NCBI RefSeq assembly: GCF_023159225.1
Contig: NC_063180.1
Span: 8,243,297-8,307,296 of the forward strand
Length of the DNA: 64,000 bases
From: Perognathus longimembris pacificus
Lineage: Eukaryota > Chordata > Mammalia > Rodentia > Heteromyidae
Reading direction: 5' to 3'
The notes beneath the pieces are model-generated. The model searched no databases, was not told where the DNA came from, and worked only from the letters and a program-made list of their open reading frames with translations. Positions within the stretch are counted from its first letter, which is position 1; every line of letters starts with the position of its first letter. This document shows positions 33,840 through 46,297 of the stretch, one piece after another. The position numbers and the translations under genes are program-made.

Positions 33840-35255
33840 TTTTTATGTTCTTGTATTCTTTTAAAAATTGTTATTGTAAAGGTAATGTACAGAGGGTTAC
33901 AGTTACATAAGTCAGGTAATGAGTACATTTCTTTTTTAAGAGTGTCACCCCTTACCTCACTTTCTCCAAGTTTTTCCTTCCTGACACTCCCCAACTAGAA
34001 GTTGTATAGTTCATTTTCACCATAGTATCTAGTGAATGTCAGTGCTGCATTTGCTTACCCTTTGCCCCACAATTTCTTTTCTACCCCCATAACCTCCCCA
34101 AAATTAGATGAAAGATACAGAGTAGCAACAAAACAGTACATGAAAACTAAAACAAAAAAAACCCTCTTGTTTCCATTTCTTGGAGTTCATTTCAATAAAT
34201 ATCATTTTATATGATCATATGCACATAGCTATTGAATCTTTGTGAATTTCTCTTCCTTTGGTCTCACTGTATGAGTGTCTAGGATCCTGTACAATGTATC
34301 ATGTCCACGTGTATTTTTTTTTTGTCTTCTACCATCCAGTGTGTTTACTTGTAGATTTATAGACACAGTCTAGTTAAAACAAATGAGGGAAACCAGGCAA
34401 CCTATGTTTCTTTGGGTCTGATTTACTTCATTCAACATAATATTTTCCCAAGTCTTTCCATTTCCTTATGAATGATACAGTATCATTCTTCTGATGGAAG
34501 CATAGAATTCCATTGTGTATACATACCACATTTCCCCATTAATCCAGTCTTTCTTTGATTTGATGTGATTTTGACCTGTGCCTAGGAGCCCTAGTGTTTT
34601 CCCCTTTCCCTTCCTCTAATATTTTCAGGGTTATCAGGCCTTACACTGAGGTCTTTGATTCATTTGGAATTGACTCTGATGCAGGGTGATATGTGTAGCC
34701 AATTCTGCCAGTACCATTGGTTGAAGAGTCTGTCTTTCTTCCATCCTTTGTTTTTGGCTCCCTTATCAAAGATTAGGTGGCTATAGGTCTGTGGGTTTAT
34801 TTCTGGGTCTTCCATTCTGTTCCATTGGTCCTTAGACCTATTCTTGTGCCAGTAACCAAGCTGTTTTTATTTCTATGGCTTTGAGGTACAGTTTGAAGTT
34901 TGGTATTGATATCCCTTCAACACTGTTTTTCCTACTAAAGATTGTTTTTAGTATTAGGGATCTTTTATTATTCTGTAATATTTTTTGGGATTGCTTTCTC
35001 TATTTCTTTCAAGACTGTTTTTGGGATTTTGTTGTTGAATTTGTAAATAGCTTTGGGCAGTATTGCTGTTTTCACGATGTTAGGTCCTTCCAATCTAGGA
35101 ACATGGAAGGTTTTTTCCATTTCCTAAAATCTGCTTTAGTTTCTTTTTTCAGATTTTTGAAGTTTTCATAATGGAGCTCCTTCACATCTTTGGTTAAGGT
35201 AATTCCTAGGTATTTTTTTGAGGCTATTACATAGGGAATTACTTTTCTGATATCA
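33840..35255 (-). mobile_element. L1, 5'-truncated, second lineage
   Basis: Antisense 3' terminus at 33,867-33,930, 3'UTR, then ORF2 C-terminal and RT-distal sequence from about 34,430 ('cattcaacataatattttcc', 'gaattccattgtgtatacat', 'tttctgggtcttccattctg'). It is about 1.4 kb and skips the zinc-knuckle region between about 34,560 and 34,600. Heavily mutated, no long frame. Confidence 0.85.
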
Positions 35256-35440
35256 ACATGAGTACATTTCTTTTTGGACATTATCACCTCTTTCCTCATT
35301 CTTTTCTAGTTTTCTCCTCCTGTCCCTTCATTTCTGTACTCCCCCTTACCACCCAAAAATAAATGAACAAATAAAACAAGAAAGTAAGAAAACAACAACA
35401 GCAACAAAGGGAAAAAAATCCCTCTTGTTAAAATAGACCT
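35256..35440 (-). mobile_element. L1 3'UTR fragment (third in a row)
   Basis: 'gagtacatttctttttggac' restarts the 3'UTR pattern seen at 33.93 kb, so the 1.4-kb L1 either interrupts this older element or sits beside it. Confidence 0.45.
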
Positions 35441-35805
35441 TATTAAGTGCATGATGAGAGCACATGAAGTATTCCATTACAGTCATCTTTTTGTAAGCAA
35501 CAAGTCAGAGCCCTCCAGCTTGACCTAGTAAGTCTCCTCATTATAGACCAGTTTTTTCACCTCATCTCTATCCACAGTCATGCCCTCCCCCTACTAGGGA
35601 CAGTGACCTTTTTTTTCCTACTAAGGAGCCAAGGCCAAATTCCTCCTTGTGAAGATTTACTGCATCAGCCTCCCCCAAAGAGAACTGAGCCCTTAAATCT
35701 CCAGTACCTAATGGCATCCTATTCCATGTTCCATAGATTTTGCTGATGACTGAAGGATAGCATAGAGGACAAAGATGGTTTTTCAGGTTAGAAGTTCTCA
35801 GGTCA

Positions 35806-36970
35806 TGAATCCTTGAAACTACTGAAGGACAGAGTAGGAAAGACACTAGAACTTATAGGCACAGGAAGGAACTTCCTGAATAGAGTCCCAGGCGCACAAC
35901 AAATAGGGGAAAGACTCAACAAATGGGACTACTACAAATTAAAAAGTTTCTGCACAGCTAAGGTCATAGCCACCAAAATAGAAAGACAGCCAACGATATG
36001 GGAAAGGATATTTACCAGCACAGCAACAGACAAAGGCCTGATATCTGTCATCTACAGAGAACTCAAAAAACTAAGCCCCTCCAAGCCCAATAAACCTATT
36101 AGGAAATGGGCAAAAGAGCTAAAGAGAGACTTCACAAGAGAAGATATAAAAATGGCAAAGAAACACATGAGGAAATGCTCAACATCCCTGCTAGTAAAGG
36201 AAATGCAAATAAAAACAACCCTGAGATACCACCTCACCCCAGTTAGAATGGCCTATACTCTGAACTCAGGAAACAACAAATGCTGGAGGGGCTGTGGGGA
36301 AAGAGGAACCCTTCTCCATTGTTGGTGGGAGTGCAAATTAGTACAGCCACTTTGGAGAACAGTATGGAGGTTTCTCAAAAAGCTCAATATAGACCTACCC
36401 TATGACCCAGCCATACCACTCCTAGGCATCTATCCTAAACAGCAAAACCCAAGATATCAAAAGGACATTTGTACTTCCATGTTTATCGCAGCACAATTCA
36501 CAATAGCCAAAATTTGGAAACAACCCAGATGCCCCTCCACAGATGAATGGATCCAAAAAATATGGTACTTATACACAATGGAATACTACATAGCGATTAG
36601 GAATGGTGAAATATTGTTATTTGCAGGGAAATGGTCAGAACTCGAACAAATAATGTTGAGTGAGACAAGCCTAGAACACAGAAAACAAAGGGGCATGATC
36701 TCCCTGATATATGACTGTTAACAAAGGGAGATGGAGAGACAGTAGAGACCAAGTCTGTGAACACTGTATATGTGCTTGATACATTGTATACTGCATATGG
36801 GTCTACCTGACCTAGACAAGGGATGGGAAAACAGGTTGTAAGATATCACAAGAAATGTACACAATGCCCTACTATGTAACTGCACCCTCTTTGCACAGCA
36901 CCTTGTAAAAAAAAAAAAAATTTATGTTCAATTGATAATAAAAAAAAAAAATAAAAAAAAAAAAAAAAAA
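35806..36970 (+). mobile_element. young 5'-truncated L1 (copy D) with TSD
   Basis: About 1.16 kb, from within ORF2 to a long A-run, with the short-type 3'UTR like copy B. A perfect 16-nt TSD AGAAGTTCTCAGGTCA lies at 35,790-35,805 and 36,971-36,986. The junction TT/AGAA is a common variant of the L1 endonuclease site. It landed inside a MIR. Confidence 0.97.
35813..36721 (+). pseudogene. L1 ORF2 C-terminal 302 codons, frame intact (copy D)
   Basis: An uninterrupted frame from near the truncation point to the natural ORF2 stop at 36,719-36,721. It includes the Cys/His segment (C-W-R-G-C-G-E ... H-C-W-W-E-C) near residues 160-180 and the end L-E-H-R-K-Q-R-G-M-I-S. It lacks endonuclease and RT, has no promoter of its own, and is not a gene. 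The intact frame only indicates recent insertion. Confidence 0.93.
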
Positions 36971-36983
36971 AGAAGTTCTCAGG

Positions 36984-37520
36984 TCAAATTCTAGCTTAGC
37001 CACTTAGTAACTATGTTAGTTGTCTATTGTTATGTGTCAGAATCTGCCTACCACATAGTTTTTGTTTTTGTAGTTGTTATTGTTTTTGGTACTGGAACTT
37101 GAACTCTGGGCCTAGGTATACTCCCTCAGTTTTTTCACTTAAGGCTGACATTCTGCCATTGAAGCATACCTCTACTTCTGGCTTTTTGCTAGTTAATTGG
37201 AGATAAGAGTCTCATGGACTTTTCTGCCTAGGATGGCTTTGAACTGCAATCCTTAGATCTCAACCTCCTGAGTAGCTAGGATTACAGGCATGAGCCACTG
37301 GTGCCATGCTAGTACCCAGCTCACTTTTACAGGTGTAAGCTACCAGTGTCCAGCTCATAATAACTTTTTTTTTTCTGATTCACAATAACTTTTTCACTTT
37401 ACGCAAATTGTTCTAGCTTTCTTTCTTTACCTGCAATATGAGAGTAATAGCAATATTATAGTATTATTGTAAAAAAAAAAAACCTACATATAGTACATGT
37501 AAATCATTTAGCTCCAGTAA
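36984..37520 (+). mobile_element. MIR, split by a SINE
   Basis: 'gtcaaattctagcttagcca' and 'cttagtaactatg' at the left continue after the SINE with 'ttctttctttacctgcaata' and 'gagagtaatagcaa'. L1 copy D inserted at its left part. Confidence 0.6.
37075..37330 (-). mobile_element. 7SL/B1-like plus Geo SINE
   Basis: 'gaacttgaactctgggccta' to 'cctgagtagctaggattaca' and 'catgagccactggtgcc'. It lies inside the MIR. Confidence 0.88.
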
Positions 37521-37604
37521 GGTGAGCTCAATATACAGTAAGTGTTTGGCAGTACTTTCTGACCAGCTGACTCTCTCTCCTTTTCTTCCCAGTCTTTGTT
37601 TTTC

Positions 37605-37812
37605 TTTGTTGTTGTTGTTGTTGTTGTTTGCCAGTCCTAGTGCTTGAACTCAGGGCCTGAGCACTGTTCCTTGCTTCTTTTTGCTCAAGGCTAGCGTTCT
37701 ACCATTTAAGCCACAGTTTCACTTCCCACCTTTTTCTGTTTATGTGGTACTGTGGATTCGAACTCAGGGCTTCATGCATGCTAGGCAAGTACTAAGCCAC
37801 ATTCTCAACCCA
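37605..37812 (-). mobile_element. IDL-Geo SINE with (GTT)n tail
   Basis: The antisense tail has become (TTG)n at 37,605-37,628, then 'ccagtcctagtgcttgaac' to 'aagccacattctcaaccc'. Confidence 0.9.
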
Positions 37813-40130
37813 TTTATTCTGTTTTTATTCCTTTGAACTTAAGTCTTTTCACTTCTTGTCATCCCTAATATTTTATTAGCATTATGCCTCATGTTATTGA
37901 TATAAAATGGTAATTACTAAGATAAAATATAGTGCTGTAGCTTGAGTTCACCAGTTCAGTGTTATAAGATTATTTTTTTTTTATAATTTCCTATTTGTTT
38001 CTGTAACCTTTAGTGAAAAAGAAGTTAGAATCACTCACTAGCATGCTAGGCAATACTCATTTACAAACTAAAATGGTGTTTATTTTCCTTGTATAGCTAT
38101 GTGGAAAACTGATCCTCTAGGAAGTTGCTAGAGAGCATATGGTTTTGCAAGATATATCATTATATTTCAAGATTCTGAGAAATTCCCAGGAGTTTTTTTT
38201 TTTGCCACTATTAGGCTGTTTTGTTCTCTTTTTAAAGTATGGCAATAAATTTTCCTATCTAGTCTCAAGGTTCTACCTCTGCTCATGTCAGAAGAAGCTC
38301 TCAAGAAACATACTTTTAATGGAAGAAATTCTTTTTCCAGGAAAAGTTATGGGCAACCACCACCTAAATGAGTTCTTTTTACTGTGTTCTAAAACACTTT
38401 GGTTATGGAACTCTCAGAATACTATCGCCATTCCAGTTCTTGTTCTTGGTCTCCTATGAATCAGAGTATTGACCCAGGCAGTTAAGACGAGTAGATTTTC
38501 CTTGGTTCTGCCACAGAAACGTGAGACCCTGATCTATATGTAAGACCTTTCCAAGCCCAAACTTCCCATCCCTGTAATGGGTCTCATCACCTAACCTATA
38601 TCCTGTCATAATCTAATTTCCTTGGCAAGACAATCAGGACCTAGGTGATGGGGGTGATGCTCTAGAGTTACATGTGAGGGGCTCCTAGAGATCCGACAGT
38701 GGAAATCTGATGACTATTTCATTTCTCTGTGATCAAGGGAGCTGATTTTGAAAGAAAAGAAAATCAACCCAAGAAAGTCTCAAGTTAGAGACTAGCAGAC
38801 CAGGAGTTTTAAATCTCAAATCCTGGAGCCTATCAAGGGAATAGAGTATGTCCAGATGTAAAACCCACATGAAAGACAATAGGGACAAAAAAGAAAGAAA
38901 GAAAGAAGAAGAGAGGAGTTAGTTCTAGTGTACTAGACTGGCCTGGAGTTGAAAGTTGGGCAACTTCCGTAATTTTTATCCTGTCTCTTTAGCTCCATGG
39001 GAGCCTGCTGGAAACACTTAAACAGAAATCCTTGGAACAGATACCTACCACCTGTGGCTATTGGGAAGATATATATCATTTAGATACCACAGGGTGAAAA
39101 AATAATGCCTTGGAATGAAACATCTTGACTAACAGCAAGGTGCAAAATTATTTCATTTTGCTCTGCATTTTTAGAAACCATTGACTTGAAACTTCTATAA
39201 CTTCAGGAGTTAAAATCTCCATCACAGCTGTGGGAAGAATTCTTTCAGTTCTCTGCTATGATATTGGGACTTTTGCAGCCATGAATGGACACGAAGCAAT
39301 GGCAGTCAGATCCAGTAATGACAAGAAGTTTGCCTCTCACTCCCCCTAGTGAAGGTCGTGGCTTTGTGTGTTCATCATTTGATTTCTGTGTTTTAGTACA
39401 TTTGCCTTCACACATAGAATACCTACCTGCCTTTAAAAGTTTACAAGTTTAGACCACAATCACCCTAGAGAATTGTGTTCCCACTATCCTCTATTAAATC
39501 TGTAACAATGTTGTAGTATCTATGTCAGAAATAATGAAGAGATGAACGTGGAGAAGATCCCAGTGTCACTTCCTTCCACATTTCAACATCAAATACGTTT
39601 GGCACTAAACACCAGTTTGTGTCAGCCAGAGAGAAGGTAGATTTTGACAACAGAGAATCCATCCTACAGAGAGATGTGAGGAGAATTTTCCAAGTCATGC
39701 AGACAGCTGCTAAAGTGATAATTGAATAAAAGTGAAAGTCTTCCCTTTTTCTCCCCTTCTAGAAAAATCTATATTTATTTCCTTCACTTCACAGAACATC
39801 CCCTCCTCAGGGGGTGGTGATATATGCTGGGGAGAGCATATTTGAAGTGGTTCTTCCCCAGCTGGATTTATAGATGGATACAATAAAGACACTTGAGGAG
39901 AAGGAAAGTTGGCACTTACACATACTGGTCCCAGATTGTGAAGCCACAGCCACCCCTCCTCCCCTCCCCCCCCCCCCCAACAAGCTAGAAATTGTCTCCC
40001 CTACTAATCTTACTCCTTATCCATCTGGGCCCAATGAGGGAATAGAACAGCAGAAGCTACCCATTTATCCAGTCTGTAGATTAGTATCCTTACTTAATAA
40101 GGTACTTTATATCATGTATGTTAGAGGAGA
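37813..40130. other. repeat-poor, no gene recognised
   Basis: About 2.3 kb with no clear interspersed repeat apart from a C-run at 39,967-39,978. A 106-codon frame at 38,139-38,459 has no recognisable motif and is AT-driven. Confidence 0.5.
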
Positions 40131-40210
40131 CATTGTCATCACAAACTAAGAAGGCTAATAGTATAACCCCTCAATTTACAGGTGAAGAAACTCAGTCTCA
40201 GTACATGAAA
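40131..40210 (-). mobile_element. MIR fragment
   Basis: 'cctcaatttacaggtgaaga' and 'aactcagtctcag' fit the antisense MIR core. Confidence 0.45.
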
Positions 40211-40818
40211 AATATCTCTAGTGTAAGCTTCATTCAATGTTACTTGGGCCCAGTGAGAGAGTATAAGCCACGGCTCCATTTTAAGCATTCTCTTTGGCCA
40301 TTGATAGGACACAGCCTCTGGGAAGAAACACAGGAAGTATGAACACACCTGCAGAGTCAGCTACAGAGATCCAGGGAAACAATGATAGTGGCTGGACTAA
40401 CAGAGAACAACAGCTAAAGACACATTCAGGGAGAGATGAGGGAAGGTTGGAAGGCACAGAAGAGAAGCTGTCAGGAATGTCTTGGCTCTACTGTTTGAAT
40501 ACCTGAATGTACAAAAGTGTCATTTCCTGAAGTGAGAAATACACAGTTGGAGGAAATGGGTGGATGTTGGGCACATAACTCTGGAAGTCAGCAGGTGTGT
40601 TCTGCTTATTTTGAGATGGGGGAACATCAGAATGTTCTAGAAGCAGTGGTCCTAGGTGCTTATTGCAAAAGAATTTCCAGAAAATGAGAGGTCAAAGTCA
40701 GATTTGAGAAGGGGGTGGAATGCAGTATACATCCCCTTGTACAACTCTTTAATAATGACAAAATGACATTTTAAAAGGAATATATAGTACAGACAACATT
40801 TTAAAAAGAGTGTGACAA
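40211..40818. other. no recognisable feature
   Basis: Single-copy-looking sequence without identified repeats or genes. Confidence 0.45.
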
Positions 40819-41058
40819 GCTGGGTGCCAGTGACTCATGCCTAATCCTAGCTACTCAGGGGGCTAAAATTTTTTTATTTTTTTTTTTTTTATGATTGCAG
40901 TTCAAAGCCAGCCCAGGCAGGAAAGTCTATGAGACTTATCTCAAATTAACCACCAGAAAATCAGGAATGGTAGAGTGCTAGCCTTGAGAGATAAAGCTCA
41001 GGGACAGAGCACAGGCCCTGAATTCCAGCCCCACAACCCCCTCCTCCACCCAAAAAAA
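40819..41058 (+). mobile_element. 7SL/B1-like plus Geo SINE with internal T-run
   Basis: Left 'gctgggtgccagtgactcat'; a T-rich insertion of about 20 nt at 40,869-40,891 splits the left monomer; the right half is shortened before 'ggtagagtgctagccttgag'. Confidence 0.88.
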
Positions 41059-41164
41059 GAATGTGACTATGAAGAATTAAAGTTTTTAAAAACTCAGAGC
41101 TGTAGCCAGAAGGAGTACAGAATAAGAGAAAAGGGATATTTTCCGCTCTTGTTTGGGGTTGTGA

Positions 41165-41165
<1 letters not shown>

Positions 41166-41209
<44 letters not shown>
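41166..41209. repeat. (TG)n microsatellite
   Basis: TG tract followed by (GTTTT)n at about 41,217-41,240. Confidence 0.97.
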
Positions 41210-41215
<6 letters not shown>

Positions 41216-41249
41216 TCTGTTTTGTTTTGTTTTGTTTTAATGAAGGAGA

Positions 41250-41530
41250 TTTGTCTTCTAGTTGGGGGATTAGAACTAAGTGGGCCACACTTGTTGGGCT
41301 GTCCAACTCTTGAGGCATACTGAAGTTTTCTTCATTCTTTAGCCATTGTTAACATAGGATATCATCATTTTGCCCAAGGCTAGCAATTCCCAGCCTTTGA
41401 CTCCCAGTAGATAAGATTACAGGCATTCACCACCAAGTCTTGCTAACTTTTTGCTTGGGTTGGCCTCAAATCCTAATCCTGCTGACCTCTACTTCTTGAA
41501 TAACTGGGACTACAAATATGGAACAACAGA
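41250..41530 (-). mobile_element. degraded antisense 7SL/B1-like SINE(s)
   Basis: 'taagattacaggcattcacc' and 'tggcctcaaatcctaatcct' and 'aataactgggactacaaata' fit an antisense dimer of 7SL-like units. Confidence 0.5.
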
Positions 41531-41539
41531 ATTACATAC

Positions 41540-41900
41540 TAGGGAACCAACACTAACCAATAATCCTGGGAAACACATTCTGTTAAGAAGATAGAAATAA
41601 ACATAGTAAGACAACGTAGTACAAATGTAATATAAAATTCTAATACTATCCCTTCTTGGCCTTTTGGCTAAGATCAAGTATAAAACTATAATAAATACTC
41701 TATGATACTAACAGTAGACAAATGGATACATAGAGCAAAAATAAAGGAATCCAGAAACTATAAACACATTTTGAACAGATGTTTAAAATATGATAAAGTT
41801 GACATTTTAAACCAGTAGAGAAAGAATGAATCAATTCAATAAATTGTTTTAAGGTAAATTGGCAATTTTGAGAAACAAAATGAAAAAAAATGGTTTATTG
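41540..41900 (+). mobile_element. ancient L1 ORF2 fragment
   Basis: A-rich sequence with 'gacaaatggatacatagagc' and 'ttcaataaattg' resembles degraded sense L1M ORF2. Weak. Confidence 0.35.
41648..41680 (+). pseudogene. U2 snRNA 5'-end fragment
   Basis: 33 nt match the very 5' end of U2 snRNA with few changes, including the stretch 'ggccttttggctaagatcaa'. The match stops abruptly, so the stem-loops, Sm site and 3' end are missing. There is no snRNA promoter upstream. A 3'-truncated retro-copy is the likely origin. Confidence 0.85.
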
Positions 41901-42610
41901 GGAGGTGGGGAAAAATGAGCCTCACAATTGTGCATTTTGGAGAGAGGGTGGGATGGACGTGAGAATATTGTGCAATGAAGAAGGGGGAAGTAGGGGACAG
42001 ATACCCTGTGAACGTTCTCTCTCCTTTCAAGGTAGGAGGCAACCCCTTGTGTAGAAAGTAATAGGGCATTTGGAAAGTTCCCAGAGGAACTGGGATCAGA
42101 ATGCCAAGAGAATATAATGAGTGAACCTCAAGGTATAGCCAGGCTGAATAGTTGGGGTAGAACTTGAACTTGAATATAGAAGCTGGCCTGGGCTGGGAAG
42201 TGTGAGGGCAGATGGCAGGCAAAGTTCAAGGATATCAAAGGGACTGATAGATATACAAGTCACAGAACCAAGCATCCATATTTAGTCTCATATTTAAAGG
42301 CCAACTAAGAAGAGTATTCTCCAGAGCCCTGGGGAAAAGGGAGCTTTATTTTATTTAGGGAACTGGTGTGCCTAGTGCAATGCAAGCAGGGTAACTATGT
42401 GGGCACAGAAACAGATTGTGCAGGGGCCAACGGCAATGAGAGATAGCCTATATGTTCAACAATGAAGGGCCAGTAAAGCCCTTTTCCATACAGAGGCCTA
42501 CTCTGTCACCAGTATATTAAGAGATCCAGATTGGGGGGGGGGGGGCCCAATCAAAGACAAGCCTCCAAACAATGTTCAATTTCTCCATCAACACATCTTT
42601 TTCAATAGTC
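41901..42610. other. no recognisable feature
   Basis: Unassigned; a G-run lies at 42,534-42,544. Confidence 0.45.
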
Positions 42611-42850
42611 ATCAAAGTGAGTGGGGGGGAGGGCTTGAACTCAGGGTCTGGGTACTGTCTTTGAGCTTTTTCTCTAAAGGCTGGAGCTCTACAGCTCCAT
42701 TTCTTGCTTTTTTTTTTTTTGGTGCTAGATTAGAGATGATAGTCTCACAGACTTTCAGGTCTGGGCTGGCTTCATAACAGGATCCTCAGAGCTCAGCCTC
42801 CTGAATAGCTAGGATTACAGGAGTGAGCTACTGGTGCCTAGTGGTATCCA
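42611..42850 (-). mobile_element. 7SL/B1-like plus Geo SINE
   Basis: 'gggcttgaactcagggtctg' to 'cctgaatagctaggattaca' and 'gtgagctactggtgcc'. Confidence 0.85.
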
Positions 42851-43599
42851 GCATCTTCAGAGTGAGGTCTTAGTCCAGATTATTCTCTATTGAACATAAC
42901 TCTACCTCCTTTTTTGTCACAAAAGGGAGGCATGGTAAGAGTGGAGAACCCACTAAGAAACAGAGGATGAACTTGGATTGTGGAATTTAGGGCTAAGGTT
43001 GGACTAGGAAGAAGCTAGTCAGAAAGAAAGCTACAAAGAAAAACCTTCATGTTCAAACATCCTGGCACTCATAGCTCACCTGTGTTAGCCTACTGGACAT
43101 ACAGTCATTCAATCCACCTTCAGCAAGGGGCCTCGGAGACCGTGAAATGAGACAAACATTATAACAGTGTCTACAAACAGGCCAAAATTGTATTATTGTG
43201 CCATACTCAAAACCAAGCACCCTCATCTCCATGCCAAAATGAATGACTACTACTTCATTACCAGTTCTAGTTTTATTCTTGCCTGCCCTCCCCTTCTTAT
43301 GAACCAAACTTAAAACACTCAGTCATAGAATTCGCTTCACATTCTTCCACATCAACCCCTACCCCTTACTTAAGCTTTTTCTCAAGTTATTTAACTAACG
43401 CTCAGATTCTCTAACAGAATCTTTTCATCACCTTACGGAAACACCCCATGAATACCACTGGTGTACCTGTAGTCCCCCATACAATGTGGTAGGCACTCAA
43501 CTTGGTAGGCACCAGTTCTTTCCTGGTGACTGTCGACTGAAGGGGATTGGCACTAACCAACATGCACTGGTCCCTTATGCAGATAAATATGGCATCGTT
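42851..43599. other. no recognisable feature
   Basis: No gene or clear repeat. Confidence 0.45.
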
Positions 43600-43700
43600 T
43601 TATTAAATCCTCCTTATGAGTGATGAGATGGGTTTTACAATGGTCACTTTACAGAGGAGGAAAACAGAAACTAAGGTCATATAATGAGGCAGAGGTAGGG
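43600..43700 (-). mobile_element. MIR fragment
   Basis: 'ggtcactttacagaggagga' and 'aaactaaggtcatataatga' fit the antisense MIR core. Confidence 0.5.
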
Positions 43701-45521
43701 TCAGGGTAAATTTCCTAATCTATGGGCCTCCAAAACTGCCATCTTCTCCTGAAATGGAATGTCACCACTCAGTAACTTTCTGTCACTTGGAAATGATATC
43801 AAGGGCAGACCTTACGCACCACCTCCAGGAGCAGCAAAGAGGGAACCTAAATAGGATCAACCAGAAAATTCACAAAAGACAAGAACAATTGACAGCAATA
43901 GCAGACTGGAAAGGATGGCAGAGCTAGGCCAAGTTGCACGGTTGTTGCACTAAATGGTCTCAAAGACAGTACGAATTTGAGACAATGTGCAACATCTCAG
44001 TTAATTTTTTAAAAAAAGGAAGCAAACGGATTGGCTCAAAATGAGGAACAAGGATGTAATGGTGAGGGCTTAGAGCAGAAAGCAAAGCTGGAGAATCAAT
44101 GCTTCTCAGATAATGAGAGCCAGTGAGAGAATGAGAAATAGAGAAAATAAAAATAGCAAGGAGAAAAGCCATCATTATCATCGAATTATTGAACCAGAGC
44201 TCCCTGGGGAGGGGCAGAAACCAGATCTCAGGCACAATTTCAGCCTGATGGTACATTGTTGGGAGACACTGAAGGCTGGCAAAAGATCACCTGTGTATGA
44301 CTTGCTGCAGTTTCTGCCTCTGGGCTGGAAGATCATGCAGTCTGAATTGGTTTTCTCTTGACAGAATGGATCTATCCACCAAGCAGAGGTACAGTGCAGG
44401 AGAGATGGCCTAGTAGGCTTATTGCATGTCACATCGCTTTTTAAAATCACATTTTTATGAGTGTAAATGAATCAGAAACATATGGATGAGATTTCCTGGC
44501 CTGAGGTGAGCAGGCTCAGATCCCAAGCAATGCCCTCGGAGCAGCCTGGAATGCCAGCACCAGTGCCACAGCCTTGATGGAAAGGTCAGAGGAGCTGACC
44601 CACACCACCTTGGCACTCTACTGTGGCAGCACAGCCTCCACCAGGAGCTCACCAGGCAGGCAAGAGGTTTTCCTGTGCCAGACCACCTCCCACAGCGTAT
44701 TTGCGCCCATTCCCTTCCAAGGATGAGAAATGTGTGCACACACATGAGTATTGACACATTTTGCGTTCCCCACTTCCATGGGGAATGTGAGTTAAGAGGC
44801 CAGGGAACAGGGAAAGCTGTGAAAGGACAATGTGAGTTTCTGCTTCTTACAGGCACTTTAACTTAACTATCCAAAGAAATATTCACACTAGACTGTGCAC
44901 ACTTGCGGAAAAACTCCAGTATGTGGTTGTGAGATCAGAGTCCACAGACACAAATGGAGAACATTCATTGCATTCCTTTTCAATTGTCTCTGAGAAGAGG
45001 CAGCCACCTCCCCCAGTTAAGCCAGAGCGAGCACAGGGAACAGGGCAGTGATGTATCCTCTCATATGGATTAAGAAGTCACAAGTCACAATTATTGGGGT
45101 GGAAATATGCACAGATGCCTCTCTATCAACACCGTATCTGAAAACACATACAGATGCCTCAGGAGCAAGGCAAGGAGAGCAGGCCTGATGCCACTTAAGC
45201 AAGTGAGCCCACTTTTTACCATTCTCTGTTTCACACTGGGAAAGTCACTTTACCTCTCTGAGCAGTTATCTTTGTGTGGAAGTGTAAACATTACAGCCAA
45301 TCTATAAAATGTACCCAGAACATGTAAGCCCAATAAGTGACAACTACCATAAGAATGGAAAGATTCTCATTTATTTTTAAAACAGACAGTTTGAATCATC
45401 CAGACTTTGAGCCCGATGATTGGCACAATTCTTGGGCTGAGATAGAGACAGACTCCATCCCAGATACCAGCCCAATATTTCATTCCCTGTGTCTGAGTTC
45501 ACGCCCCTGACGGGCCCACTG
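43701..45521. other. repeat-poor, no gene recognised
   Basis: About 1.8 kb. 45,225-45,275 ('aagtcactttacctctctga') may be another MIR piece. Frames at 44.1-44.9 kb show no recognisable protein. Confidence 0.45.
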
Positions 45522-45840
45522 TGTTAGCCAGCTTCCTGCACTGTTACCAAACAGCTGAGATAATCAACTTATAAGAAGGGAACGTTTGCTTTAGCTTGCA
45601 GCTTCGGAGATTTTAATTCCTGGTCCCTTGGCCCCATTGTTTTGGCCCTGTGGCAACTAGGCAGTAAATAAAGAGAAGGGAGAAGTTGTGGACCTAATGC
45701 CTTTTTCAACCCCACATCTCCAATGACCTGATTTTCTTGCATTTCCTAAAGATTCCACTGCCTCCTAGTAACACTGAAGAGGGGACAAATCCTTTATCAT
45801 ACGGGCCTTTTGGGGACTTTTAAGGTCCAAATCATAGTCA
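45522..45840 (-). mobile_element. ERVL-MaLR LTR (rodent MT/ORR-like)
   Basis: Runs from 'tgttagccagcttcctgcac' to 'ccaaatcatagtca' (TG...CA) with 'gagataatcaacttataaga' near the left and 'tttggggacttttaaggtcc' at the right, the antisense layout of a MaLR LTR. About 320 nt, no coding part. Confidence 0.65.
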
Positions 45841-46054
45841 CCACCACACTGAACAGTTCATACTGATGGCCAGTTGTTCCAAGCACTTGGCCCTACTTCC
45901 TCTGCCTGCATTACACTTGCCATTAGCTCGACCTTACTTATATTTGTGTTTTGCTCCTAATAACCTCCAGCTGCCCATGAGCTGCCAGCTGAAAAAGATC
46001 CTCCCAGCCACTCTCAAGTCCAAATGCTCTGCTATTACTTCTCAAATGACAACA

Positions 46055-46262
46055 GGAGGCCTGGGAATATGGCTTAGCTGTAGAGTGCTTGCCTAGCATG
46101 CATGAAGCCCTAGGTTCAATTCCTTAGCACCACAAAAACAGAAAAGGCCAGAGCAATGCTGTGGCTCAATGGGTAGTGTGCTAGCCCTGAGCAAAAAGAA
46201 GCTAGGAACAGTGCTCACGCCCTGAGTTTAAGCACTATGACTGGCCAAAAAATAAAAATAAA
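46055..46262 (+). mobile_element. IDL-Geo SINE, diverged
   Basis: 'cctgggaatatggcttagct' to 'actggccaaaaaataaaaat'. A short 'gacaaca' motif on both sides may be a decayed TSD. Confidence 0.88.
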
Positions 46263-46297
46263 AAAGACAACAAAAGACAAATTTTCCCAGTGACTTG

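Noticed and set aside
38139..38459. 106-codon plus-strand frame
   Set aside because: Hydrophobic AT-driven composition and no motif; not supported as a gene.
41648..41680. Functional U2 snRNA gene
   Set aside because: Only the first ~33 nt are present, with no promoter elements or Sm site.
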